Positions 1 to 6,983 of a stretch of 64,000 nucleotides of DNA are shown here, piece after piece. Each line of letters begins with the position of its first letter. Position 1 is the first letter of the stretch. The notes below the pieces were generated by a model. It saw nothing but the letters and a program-made list of their open reading frames with translations, was not told the DNA's origin and made no database searches. Origin of the DNA: Streptomyces sp. DH41 (GTDB lineage Bacteria; Actinomycetota; Actinomycetes; Streptomycetales; Streptomycetaceae); NCBI RefSeq assembly GCF_029813785.1, contig NZ_JARVKY010000008.1, positions 62,001 to 126,000 on the forward strand, read 5' to 3'. Position numbers and translations under genes: made by a program.

Positions 1-153
1 CGCAGAACACTCTCCGCTGCCGTCGCCTCCGCCGGCCTCGGACGGGGCAGCATCCCCGACCCTCTGGATCAGGCCATACGGGATGCCTCAACACTCGCAG
101 CGGGTGTCTGGCAACGCCACGCTAGCTGCCGAGCTAACGCCTGGCCCGCATGA
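1..153 (+). CDS. 3' end of an unidentified gene cut by the window edge
   Basis: The frame is open from base 1 to a TGA at 151-153, giving 50 residues with third-position G/C bias. The residues (Ala/Arg-rich, with a PDPLDQAIRDA stretch) do not identify a family. It could be the C-terminus of a gene that starts before the window, or a chance open frame. Confidence 0.3.
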   Translation, partial: RRTLSAAVASAGLGRGSIPDPLDQAIRDASTLAAGVWQRHASCRANAWPA

Positions 154-239
154 CCGGCACCCCGAGCGGCGACCCCGTCGTATGTCCACTGCAACCGCGG
201 TTGGCCGTGCGAACACGAAGCGAATCAACAGGAGTTCTC

Positions 240-809
240 GTGAACGAGATGCGGCCCAGCGAGCAGATGCGCAACCTCGGCGTAGTCCAGGAAGGCGCCT
301 CCGTCCTTGCCGAGCCAGCACGCCCCTTCTCACTCCCTGCCGAACGTGAGGCCGCCGAGCAAGCCGTGGAAAGCCTGTTCACCTCCATGGCGCGCATCGC
401 AGACGTCCACACGTTCGCCAAGGGCATGGGCATTGCAGCCCCACAGATCGGCATCCGCCGGGCCGCGGCCGTCGTCCAGCCCGCCGAGCCAGGAGCGGGC
501 GCGATCGTACTGCTCAACCCCCGGGTCATCGCCGCCTCGCAGGAGACCGACGACCAGTACGAGGGATGCCTGAGCTTCTTCGACGTACGCGGCCTCGTCC
601 CTCGCCCCCTCCGGATCACGGTCGAGACCACGACACTCGACGGGACGACCGTGACCACTGACTACGAACGCGGCCTCGCCCGTATGGTCCACCACGATAT
701 CGACCACCTCGACGGCCACCTGTACACAGCCCGGATGCGCCCCGGAGTGCAGCCCATCTCCGTGACCGAGTACCGGCAGACCGGACGGGCCTGGTCCTAT
801 GAGCACTGA
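240..809 (+). CDS. Peptide deformylase-like protein with an altered metal motif
   Basis: Peptide deformylases remove the formyl group from the N-terminal methionine of new proteins, using a metal held by one Cys and two His. All three family motifs are visible: GMGIAAPQIG near residue 60, EGCLSF near residue 107 (metal Cys) and HHDIDHLDG near residue 148. The usual third motif is HExDH with a catalytic Glu; here that residue is Asp. GTG at 240 follows CAGGAG at a good distance; an in-frame ATG at 150 has no ribosome site. At 189 residues it is a normal family length. It is probably an accessory paralogue, either with altered activity or a resistance-type copy. It faces the next operon tail to tail. 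Confidence 0.8.
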   Translation: MNEMRPSEQMRNLGVVQEGASVLAEPARPFSLPAEREAAEQAVESLFTSMARIADVHTFAKGMGIAAPQIGIRRAAAVVQPAEPGAGAIVLLNPRVIAASQETDDQYEGCLSFFDVRGLVPRPLRITVETTTLDGTTVTTDYERGLARMVHHDIDHLDGHLYTARMRPGVQPISVTEYRQTGRAWSYEH

Positions 810-914
810 AACCCGATCCTGCCGACCCGCGAGCTCGGGGATGCAGGGGCCCGAAAGCCGGGTGAGATACCTGGGAGGCGTAGCGGTCGCTCTCAACCAC
901 GCCCCTCCTTCGGA

Positions 915-1508
915 TCAGCGCGCCAGGTGGAAGACGGCTGCGGCCACGACGGTGCCGAGGATGGTGCCTGCGATCACTTGGTTGCGTGTGTGATCCCGCA
1001 GCTCGACGCGGGACCAGCCGACGACGACGACCAACAGGAAGCCAAGGGCCATCCACGGGCCGTAGGTCTGCACGAGCATCGCGCAGGCACCTGCGGACAC
1101 GGCCTGGTGGACGGAGATCTTCCAGGCGAAGGTGATCGCGGTGAGAATCGCGAGCGTCACGAGCATCGAGACGATGAGGGCAACCATGGTGCGCGGCGCC
1201 CCCGCGACAAGCATCAGGACGATGCCGGTGGCTACGGAGAGCAGGATGACGGCCATCACGATTAGCCGTGCTGGCTTCGCTCCGACATGTCTGTCGCCCC
1301 AGTGACCCTTGCGAATGCCGTACTTGATGAAGGTGATCGGGATGACGGCCGCGAAGAGGGCGCCGACCACACCCCAAGCAACACCTGTCCATTTTGCGGT
1401 GTGCCAGCCGACCAGCAGCGTGACAGCGATGATCCAGTTCTTCGGCTCAAGCCAGTCTGTAATGCGGCGGGCCAGCCGCGACTCGCTGGGGCGGACATCA
1501 GTTGTCAT
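915..1508 (-). CDS. PAP2-like integral membrane protein
   Basis: This is a 197-residue membrane protein with about five hydrophobic segments. The C-terminus contains SRVELRDHTRNQ, which fits the third PAP2 phosphatase motif (SR-x5-H-x3-D/Q), followed by a final GTILGTVVAAAVF helix. The first PAP2 motif (KxxxxxxRP) is not obvious, so activity on lipid phosphates is uncertain. The ATG at 1508 has GAGGAT-like purines upstream and overlaps the end of the transporter-like gene by 11 bp. It is therefore the last gene of the XRE/ImmA cassette. A longer in-frame start exists but lies inside the upstream gene. Confidence 0.7.
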   Translation of the reverse strand: MTTDVRPSESRLARRITDWLEPKNWIIAVTLLVGWHTAKWTGVAWGVVGALFAAVIPITFIKYGIRKGHWGDRHVGAKPARLIVMAVILLSVATGIVLMLVAGAPRTMVALIVSMLVTLAILTAITFAWKISVHQAVSAGACAMLVQTYGPWMALGFLLVVVVGWSRVELRDHTRNQVIAGTILGTVVAAAVFHLAR

Positions 1509-2697
1509 TTGAGGAGATCCTTTCCGAAGCGTCCTGCTCGTGGGAAACGGACGAATGTTCTTGCCGGACGAATTCCGAAACGACTGGCGAGGAGAGGTAC
1601 GCGCGGGCAACGGTGCGCAACCATGACAGTTCGCTCGCTCTGTCTCGGCCAGTGACGCCGAGGGGTGGATATTCAACTCCCCGCAGCCGTTCCCCATTTC
1701 GTGCGCTCTGGACGGCTGCACGCAACCAGCAGGCTTCCGCCACTGCGTCAGAGAGTTGCGCAGCGACCCCTTCCTGACGGACGAACCTCCGGGCCTTTGC
1801 GTGCATGTCGACTGACACGTACTCGCGAAGCGCCAGGCAGGCATCCTCGATCTCGATGACGCACCGTTCCAGCCGGAAGCGGACACGCCACCTGCCTACA
1901 GATGTCGCCAGCACCACATACGGGGCTGCTTCCGTGAGCTGCACCCAGAGGGGACGCAGTTTCCGCAGGGTGCTCCACGCGGCGACGTATTCCACGGCGA
2001 CGGAGAGAGGAGGCAAGCAGACGCCGACTGCGACCGACAGGACGGTGGCTTGCTTGAGCGTTGTGGAGAGAAGGTTCTCCAAGGCTGGATAGCTGGTGCC
2101 GGAGGCAAGCTGAACCGTCACGAAGACGATGCGCTGGAGGGCGTACAGGCTTCCGAGCAGGGTTCCCAAGCCCAGAAATCCGAGGCCGGCCTTCCCCAGG
2201 AGAGTCCGGCTGTGGCGTACGCCGCCGAGGAACAGCCACGTAGCGACGACCATGGCGATGCCGATGTACAGCGTGAAGACCGTCATGTAGAGGACGGGAA
2301 AGAGGGCGCCACGGCCCTCCCCAAGCCTGACGGGCCCTCCTGACGTCCAGTTGGCCAGGGCGTAGAAGGCGAGCATGAGGGGCAACGTCACGCCGGCGGC
2401 CACCAGCCGGGTGCGACTTGCCAGGCCCTGCGGTCGAACGACTGCGATGACGAAGTCGAGCAGATATGCCGCCGAGGTAACGCCGAGCAGGTGCTTCAGC
2501 AGCGGCGACAGCCTGGCGTCTGCGCCGACGGCGGCATCGACTGCCTCTTTGACCGGCGGAACCTCGAACGTCATGGCAGCTGCGAGAGCCACCAGGGTCA
2601 GCGCCAGACTTCGCTGCTTGCGAGAGTGCCGGAGGGACGGCAGTCGCCACAGAGCCACCAGCCAGAGGACGCCGGCGATGAGGGTGGCTGTACTCAT
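1498..2697 (-). CDS. MAB_1171c-like multi-pass membrane protein
   Basis: The N-terminal half (residues 1-250) is a run of about seven hydrophobic segments; the C-terminal 150 residues are soluble and helical. This layout, and the position between an ImmA/IrrE peptidase and a PAP2-like gene, match the family annotated as MAB_1171c-type putative transporters in actinobacteria. No transport substrate is known to me. The start ATG overlaps the stop of the peptidase gene (ATGA), so translation is probably coupled. The soluble tail could contact the cytoplasmic peptidase or regulator; that is inference. Confidence 0.7.
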   Translation of the reverse strand: MSTATLIAGVLWLVALWRLPSLRHSRKQRSLALTLVALAAAMTFEVPPVKEAVDAAVGADARLSPLLKHLLGVTSAAYLLDFVIAVVRPQGLASRTRLVAAGVTLPLMLAFYALANWTSGGPVRLGEGRGALFPVLYMTVFTLYIGIAMVVATWLFLGGVRHSRTLLGKAGLGFLGLGTLLGSLYALQRIVFVTVQLASGTSYPALENLLSTTLKQATVLSVAVGVCLPPLSVAVEYVAAWSTLRKLRPLWVQLTEAAPYVVLATSVGRWRVRFRLERCVIEIEDACLALREYVSVDMHAKARRFVRQEGVAAQLSDAVAEACWLRAAVQSARNGERLRGVEYPPLGVTGRDRASELSWLRTVARAYLSSPVVSEFVRQEHSSVSHEQDASERISSNDN

Positions 2698-3248
2698 GAG
2701 CGGCGGTTCCTCCGTGGGTGGACCAGGGCGTCGTCGAGCCGCGCCACGGCACCGGACCGACCGCGTTCCCGGCCCGAGTGGGCAAGATCGTGAAAGAGCT
2801 CTCCCAGGCAGGAGGCGGCCATTTCGGCGTCGTACTCGGTCTCGCTGTCGTAGCTCGTCCGGCCGAGAGCGGAGAGCACGGCAGAGGGGTCGACCCCGTC
2901 AGGCAGGACTCCCAGTAGAGACCTGACGACGCTCTCGTTGTTCCCGGCGTGCCCGAGCAGCAGGTGCGCTAGCTCGTGGCGCACGATTTGTGCACGATGC
3001 CGCTCGCTGGTAGCCGCGACGTGAAAGACGTAATCCCCGTGGTCGAACGAGAGGACCATTCCGCAGGGAGCGTTGGCCCCTCCGGTCTCAGGCAATTCGT
3101 GGAGGTGCAGGGGGCGGCCACGCTTGACGGCGAGCTGCCGGCATATTTCATCCACCGCGTAGGGATCGGATATCTCGATCCCCCGCAACTGCTCCTCACA
3201 CAGTCGCCTCAGCCGCGCCTCTCTGCGCGCGAATTGCCGCTTGAACAT
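2694..3248 (-). CDS. ImmA/IrrE-type zinc metallopeptidase
   Basis: The 184-residue protein contains HELAHLLLGH near residue 90, the HExxH zinc site typical of ImmA/IrrE (DUF955) peptidases, followed by an acidic helix (ETEYDAEMAASCLGE) that can supply the third ligand. Characterised relatives cleave a partner XRE-type repressor after a signal. The XRE gene 180 bp upstream is the natural candidate substrate. The gap between them (3249-3428) holds a 72-codon leftward open frame starting GTG at 3427; I cannot tell whether it is expressed. The stop overlaps the ATG of the membrane protein gene. Confidence 0.82.
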   Translation of the reverse strand: MFKRQFARREARLRRLCEEQLRGIEISDPYAVDEICRQLAVKRGRPLHLHELPETGGANAPCGMVLSFDHGDYVFHVAATSERHRAQIVRHELAHLLLGHAGNNESVVRSLLGVLPDGVDPSAVLSALGRTSYDSETEYDAEMAASCLGELFHDLAHSGRERGRSGAVARLDDALVHPRRNRRS

Positions 3249-3428
3249 GGACGAGATCCTTGCTGTAGCCCCCGAATGAGCGCTGACTCGGCCTGCGCTA
3301 ACCGGAACCCACCATTCCGCGTGGTTCTAGCGGAGCTTTGCATAGGTACAGATGGTTGCCCAAGGCGATCTTGAAGATCCATGCGCGGCATACCAGTCAA
3401 ATCCGCCCACCAGGTGAGGGAGGTCACA

Positions 3429-3884
3429 TCACTGCCCGGGCTTGTCGAGCCCTTCCCACCGTCTCGCCTGATTGATCACATCCGTGATCATCCTCAAGCT
3501 GTCCGCCGAGAGGCCGTTGGCTCGAAGCGCAAGGCCGCGGACGTCGCTGTCGGCTACGGCCTCGATGAGTTCCATGGAGGCGCGCACCTTCTCGGCCTCC
3601 TCGGCGTCGTAGTCCGAGAAGAAGTACTGCTCTTTGACGTGGAAGTGGCCGGCCAGTCGTTCCACCGTCGTGTAGGTGGGGTTGGGCTTCGCACCGGTCC
3701 GCAGCTGCGAGATCGCACTCTCGGACACGGAGATCGCCCGGGCGACCTCGGCATTGGTGTAGCGCTTGCCGGTCTCCGGGTTCGTCACGGTCTGGAACAG
3801 GTGGTTGAGCTTGTCGGCGAATGAGCGCCGAGCGTCGGCCGCGCCGCCGGGCGCCTCCGCCGGCCCGCTGGACTCCACCATCAC
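3429..3884 (-). CDS. XRE-family helix-turn-helix regulator
   Basis: This is a 151-residue DNA-binding protein. Residues about 42-75 (YTNAEVARAISVSESAISQLRTG) form a Cro/C1-type helix-turn-helix, followed by a helical tail of about 60 residues with no recognised sensor domain. It is the first gene of the leftward cassette and sits directly downstream of a promoter overlapped by CACTNNAGTG boxes, so autorepression is likely. The paired peptidase may relieve repression by cleaving it, as in the ImmR/ImmA and DdrO/IrrE pairs; no cleavage site can be read from the sequence. Confidence 0.85.
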   Translation of the reverse strand: MMVESSGPAEAPGGAADARRSFADKLNHLFQTVTNPETGKRYTNAEVARAISVSESAISQLRTGAKPNPTYTTVERLAGHFHVKEQYFFSDYDAEEAEKVRASMELIEAVADSDVRGLALRANGLSADSLRMITDVINQARRWEGLDKPGQ

Positions 3885-3914
3885 CGACTCCTCTCATCTA
3901 GACGCCGACTCCGG

Positions 3915-3944
3915 ACTGTACTGCAGTGTAGTTCCCAGGACCAA
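3915..3944 (-). promoter_or_regulatory. Promoter of the XRE/ImmA cassette
   Basis: Read on the minus strand, TTGGTC (3944-3939) and TACAGT (3920-3915) are separated by 18 bp, and the XRE start lies 30 bp downstream. The same hexamers recur at the transfer promoter near 40990. An operator half overlaps the -10 box. Confidence 0.6.
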
Positions 3945-4023
3945 AGGCCGAGACGCTTCACTTCAGTGTTGACAGACTGGGATCACTTTGGCGTAGGTTT
4001 TCGATCACAGCTTCACTGAAGTG
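3919..4023. promoter_or_regulatory. Three CACTNNAGTG operator-like boxes
   Basis: Near-palindromic boxes occur at 3919-3928 (TACTGCAGTG), 3959-3968 (CACTTCAGTG) and 4014-4023 (CACTGAAGTG). The last two are exact reverse complements of each other. Centres are 40 and 55 bp apart, close to whole helical turns. One box overlaps the leftward -10 region and one abuts a rightward TTGACA. The XRE protein encoded alongside is the obvious candidate to bind. Confidence 0.6.
3969..3999 (+). promoter_or_regulatory. Possible rightward promoter
   Basis: TTGACA (3969-3974) is followed after 19 bp by TAGGTT (3994-3999). The -35 box touches operator box 2 and box 3 lies just downstream, so the same regulator could control both directions. 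The wide spacer makes this weaker than the leftward promoter. Confidence 0.35.
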
Positions 4024-4422
4024 ATGTGACGCCGACGGGGTGCGGTAAGCGCTCCTTGCCCGGCCGTCGTGACCTACGTACGCGCTAGGACTCGCCCATG
4101 CTCGCTCCACCCCCGTCGCAGCAGCTCACGCGACTTCTACAGGGTTTAAGAACCAACTCTGGACCTTGACGCGGAGCCGTGCGTATGTTCGTCGTCCCCG
4201 CCGGGCAGACCGCCCGCGCGGACGAGCACAGGAGCAATGACGTGCACAACTTCCGGGCCTCATAGGTCCCAGGACACAGCGACGGCGCCCGAGAGCGGCA
4301 ACTCCCGGACGCCGGACGCTTAACGACTGTACCGCCCCGGCAAGGGCGGAGATCGCCACCATCACCACGCTGATCCCTTCCACGGGGCGTCTCAGCGTGG
4401 CAACACCAAAGGAGATTCTTGC
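4024..4422. other. Non-coding leader between the cassette and the replication block
   Basis: No convincing gene. A short rightward frame from ATG near 4227 (28 codons) has a ribosome site only two bases from its start and is not supported. The stretch holds a palindromic TACGTACGCG near 4077 and a purine run (AAAGGAG) that serves the next small ORF. It is likely the untranslated leader of the rightward operon. Confidence 0.4.
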
Positions 4423-4569
4423 ATGCGCTCCGCCCTGCGCAAAAGGCCCTACCGTCCGGCCTGCGCGGCAGCTAGCTCCGCCTCGGCGCCTCAGCGCCCC
4501 GAGCCGGACCGCACCATCCTGGTCCCCTCGAGTCGCCTCTCCCGCCCGCTTGCCGGGAGTGGCCGATGA
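4423..4569 (+). CDS. Small 48-residue ORF coupled to the replication-type gene
   Basis: ATG at 4423 follows AAAGGAG with an 8-base spacer, the best ribosome site in this stretch. The frame encodes a basic 48-residue peptide (MRSALRKRPYRPACAAASS...) and its TGA overlaps the ATG of the next gene (ATGA). I do not recognise it. Its likely role is to deliver ribosomes to the downstream gene, which has no ribosome site of its own; the peptide itself may be incidental. Confidence 0.5.
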   Translation: MRSALRKRPYRPACAAASSASAPQRPEPDRTILVPSSRLSRPLAGSGR

Positions 4570-5465
4570 GCAGCGAAGCCCGCGAGTGGGTGTGGGAGCA
4601 CAGCTCCAGCCGAGGGGCCGCGCGTCTGGTCCTGCTGTCGATCGCCGACCGGGTGGCCGACGATCAGTGCATCTCCTGGGCCTCGCTGTCCAGCCTGGCC
4701 AAGCGCACGCGCGCCTCGGTCTCCACGGTGCGCGAAGCCGTCGAACGCCTGCTCCTGGCCGGCGAGCTGGAACAGCTCGACGACCTGGTGGGCCCACAGC
4801 GCAGCACGGTTTACCGCCTGCCGCTCGCCGCCGAAGCGGTCGCCCAGGCGCTGCGAGAGCAGCGGGGGGAGGCGGGCGACACGGCGGTGCCGGACGAGCC
4901 CGCCGGTCCCGCGAAGCTCCGGCTGTCGGCGCTGCGGCGGTACGGAATCCGCCCGCGTGAGGTGCCGGAATCCCCCGCGAGGGTTCGGAAACCGGCAGTA
5001 CCGGAAACCGGCAGGTCCAGGCGGAAACCGGCACAGGGGCGTACCGGCCACCGGCACAGCGATGTACCGGCCACCGGCACACAGAACCGTAGTGAACCTG
5101 ATTTGAACCGGAGGTACAGCAGTAGTGGTGGTGCTGCGGTCACCTCGGCTGCCGAGTGGCAGGTCGACCCCGCCACCCACACCTGGGCCCGCCAGCAGGG
5201 ACACCTCGACCGCCTCGGCGAGCAGGGCCTGCAGGCCGCCGACGCGAAGTGGCGTGCACACCGGGCTGGCCATGCTCCGAGGCCGGCGGAAGCCTGGGCT
5301 GCCGACTGGCGAGCCTGGATCACCCGGGAACACGCCCCCAGCCGCCCGAACCTCTACGCCGTGCCCGGCCAGAACACCGCTGCGCCCGGTGGCATGACGC
5401 GGGCCGAGAAGCACACCGCCGCTCTTCTCGCCGCCCTGGACGAGCCGACCGGAACGGAGGGCTGA
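4566..5465 (+). CDS. Winged-helix protein, candidate plasmid replication/control protein
   Basis: Residues about 20-85 form a winged helix of the kind seen in phage and plasmid replication proteins (ISWASLSSLAKRTRASVSTV is the recognition part). The middle, residues 130-185, is Pro/Arg-rich and is encoded by iteron-like repeats. The C-terminal 100 residues are helical (WARQQGHLDRLGEQGLQAADAKW). This gene type is common at the head of the conserved block of Streptomyces plasmids and integrated elements. Replication initiation is inference; an autoregulator is the alternative. Translation is coupled to the small ORF upstream. Repeats inside a control gene suggest that the origin or an operator lies within it. 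Confidence 0.6.
   Translation: MSSEAREWVWEHSSSRGAARLVLLSIADRVADDQCISWASLSSLAKRTRASVSTVREAVERLLLAGELEQLDDLVGPQRSTVYRLPLAAEAVAQALREQRGEAGDTAVPDEPAGPAKLRLSALRRYGIRPREVPESPARVRKPAVPETGRSRRKPAQGRTGHRHSDVPATGTQNRSEPDLNRRYSSSGGAAVTSAAEWQVDPATHTWARQQGHLDRLGEQGLQAADAKWRAHRAGHAPRPAEAWAADWRAWITREHAPSRPNLYAVPGQNTAAPGGMTRAEKHTAALLAALDEPTGTEG
4986..5081 (+). repeat. Iteron-like repeats inside the winged-helix gene
   Basis: CGGAAACCGGCA occurs exactly at 4986-4997, 5002-5013 and 5022-5033. GTACCGGCCACCGGCACA occurs exactly at 5041-5058 and 5064-5081. All five share an imperfect palindrome CCGG-N3-CCGG, preceded by GTA in three copies. The same motif lies at 41018-41034. Spacing of 16-23 bp fits iterons or a multimeric operator. 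Confidence 0.65.
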
Positions 5466-5467
5466 CC

Positions 5468-6181
5468 GTGGACCGCCGCGAAATCGCCGCCCTGCTGGCC
5501 TACATCGGCCGACTCGACCCCCGCAGCATCCGCACCGACGAGGGCGAGGCCCGTGACCAGCTCGCCCAGTGGCACGAGCTGCTCGGTGACGTGCCGATGG
5601 CCACCCCGCACGGTTGGGACGCCCGCGCCGCCGCCCGCCAGCACTACCGCGCCTCGCCGTACCAGATCCAGCCCGCGGACGTGGTCCGCCCCTGGAAGAG
5701 CTACCGGCGCAACCGCCTGGCCGTCCACTGGGACCCCACACCGTCCGCGGACCCGGACGATCAGGCCGCCTGGACCGCAGAGCTGGTTGGCACCCGCCGT
5801 GCCGTCGCCGCCGGCATGGCGCAGCCCGCGTATGCCCCGGCCATCACCAGCAGCCAGGAGGGGATCAACCCGAGGCTGCAGGCTCGGTTGAACCAGATCG
5901 GCTCCTGCATACCGCCCGCCGCCCGCGCCGCTCTCGCATCGTTCCGGCCCGCCCGGGCTGCACGCGAAGCCGCCGTCGAGCAGGGGCTGCCCGATGCCCT
6001 GAGCGTGCGGTGCGAGTGGTGTCTGGCCCCGGTCGGCGAGCCGTGCCGGCGCCGCCGGATCGGCCCCAACGACGGGGTACGCGCCATCACGCCGCGCGCC
6101 ACCCCGCACCCCGGCCGTGTGGACCTCGCCGCCCAGCAGGCCCAGCACGCCGAGCAGGCCCAGCAGCCCGCCCTGGCCTGA
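5468..6181 (+). CDS. Protein with a C-terminal Cys zinc cluster
   Basis: GTG at 5468 lies two bases after the stop of the winged-helix gene, so the two are one transcript. The 237-residue product ends in CEWCLAPVGEPCRRRRIGPN then RATPHPGR, a short zinc-finger pattern (CxxC-x6-C and nearby His) seen in small phage and plasmid proteins of actinobacteria. The N-terminal 100 residues look soluble and helical. The function is not known to me; nucleic acid binding next to the replication-type gene is a reasonable guess. Confidence 0.6.
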   Translation: MDRREIAALLAYIGRLDPRSIRTDEGEARDQLAQWHELLGDVPMATPHGWDARAAARQHYRASPYQIQPADVVRPWKSYRRNRLAVHWDPTPSADPDDQAAWTAELVGTRRAVAAGMAQPAYAPAITSSQEGINPRLQARLNQIGSCIPPAARAALASFRPARAAREAAVEQGLPDALSVRCEWCLAPVGEPCRRRRIGPNDGVRAITPRATPHPGRVDLAAQQAQHAEQAQQPALA

Positions 6182-6341
6182 CCGGCGCCTCCGGCGCGTG
6201 CATCCCGTCCGCTGCGCCGCCGCAACCTCACCGTCCCGCACCGGCTGCGGCGCACGCCCACGCGCCGCAGCCGGCGCCCGACGCCGCACCCGCCGAGCAC
6301 TGCGCTAGCCGGCCGGTGTGGCAGCACATCGGAGACTCGCC

Positions 6342-6983
6342 TTGCGCCACATCACCACCCACGACGCGCCGGCCACCGGCCTGCGCGGCATCGGAGACAC
6401 CAGCTGGCACGTCCGCGGAGCGTGCCACGGCATGGACGTCGAGGACGCCGACGCCGTGTTCTTCCCCGGTCCCCGGGATCACGAGGAGATCGCGGAGGCG
6501 AAGGAGCTGTGCGGCTGGTGCCCCGTCCGCCGCGCGTGCCTGGACTTCGCCCTGGAGAACGTCCTCAAGGAGGGCGTCTGGGGCGGGCTCACCGAAGCCG
6601 AGCGGCGCCCGCTGCACGACAACCTGCACCGGCGCCTGGACTACCGGCGTGTGACCGCCTTCTTCCAGGGACGCGACGTGCACCTGACGGAAGCCGAGCG
6701 GCAGGTGGCCATCGACCACGCCTACGTCCGGGGCTGGCAGCCCGACCGGCTCGCCGCCGCCCTGCAGATCAGCCACAAGCACGCCCGCGACCTGCTCCGG
6801 CAAGCGGCCAACAAGGTCTTCGACCGCGACCGCAATCACGGCGTGCCCCGCTCCAAGAAGAAGCGGAAGAAGACCTCCAAGGCCAAGGGCACCCCCGCGC
6901 CCTCAGCTCCCGGCGCTCAGCAGCCGACAGGCCGCCCGGCAGCGGCGTCCCCGGCGCACGCCCCTCTCGGAAAGGCAGCATGA
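6342..6983 (+). CDS. WhiB-family iron-sulfur regulator
   Basis: The N-terminal 90 residues carry the WhiB pattern: a first Cys in ACHGMD, then CGWCPVRRAC, then GVWGGLTEAERR. The four Cys hold an [4Fe-4S] cluster and the GVWGG turn contacts the primary sigma factor in known members. A C-terminal extension (residues 115-170) looks like a helix-turn-helix and ends in a Lys-rich tail (SKKKRKKTSKAK). TTG at 6342 follows GGAG at 7 bases and is the better start; GTG at 6318 is the longer option. The stop overlaps the next ATG. It probably controls element genes. Confidence 0.85.
   Translation: MRHITTHDAPATGLRGIGDTSWHVRGACHGMDVEDADAVFFPGPRDHEEIAEAKELCGWCPVRRACLDFALENVLKEGVWGGLTEAERRPLHDNLHRRLDYRRVTAFFQGRDVHLTEAERQVAIDHAYVRGWQPDRLAAALQISHKHARDLLRQAANKVFDRDRNHGVPRSKKKRKKTSKAKGTPAPSAPGAQQPTGRPAAASPAHAPLGKAA

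Noticed and set aside
1736..2785. Long Arg/Pro-rich leftward frame overlapping the membrane protein gene
   Set aside because: It is an alternate-frame shadow: low-complexity basic residues, no ribosome site, and fully covered by a better gene.
4227..4324. A 28-codon ORF in the leader of the replication block
   Set aside because: The ribosome site is only two bases from the ATG and nothing supports expression.
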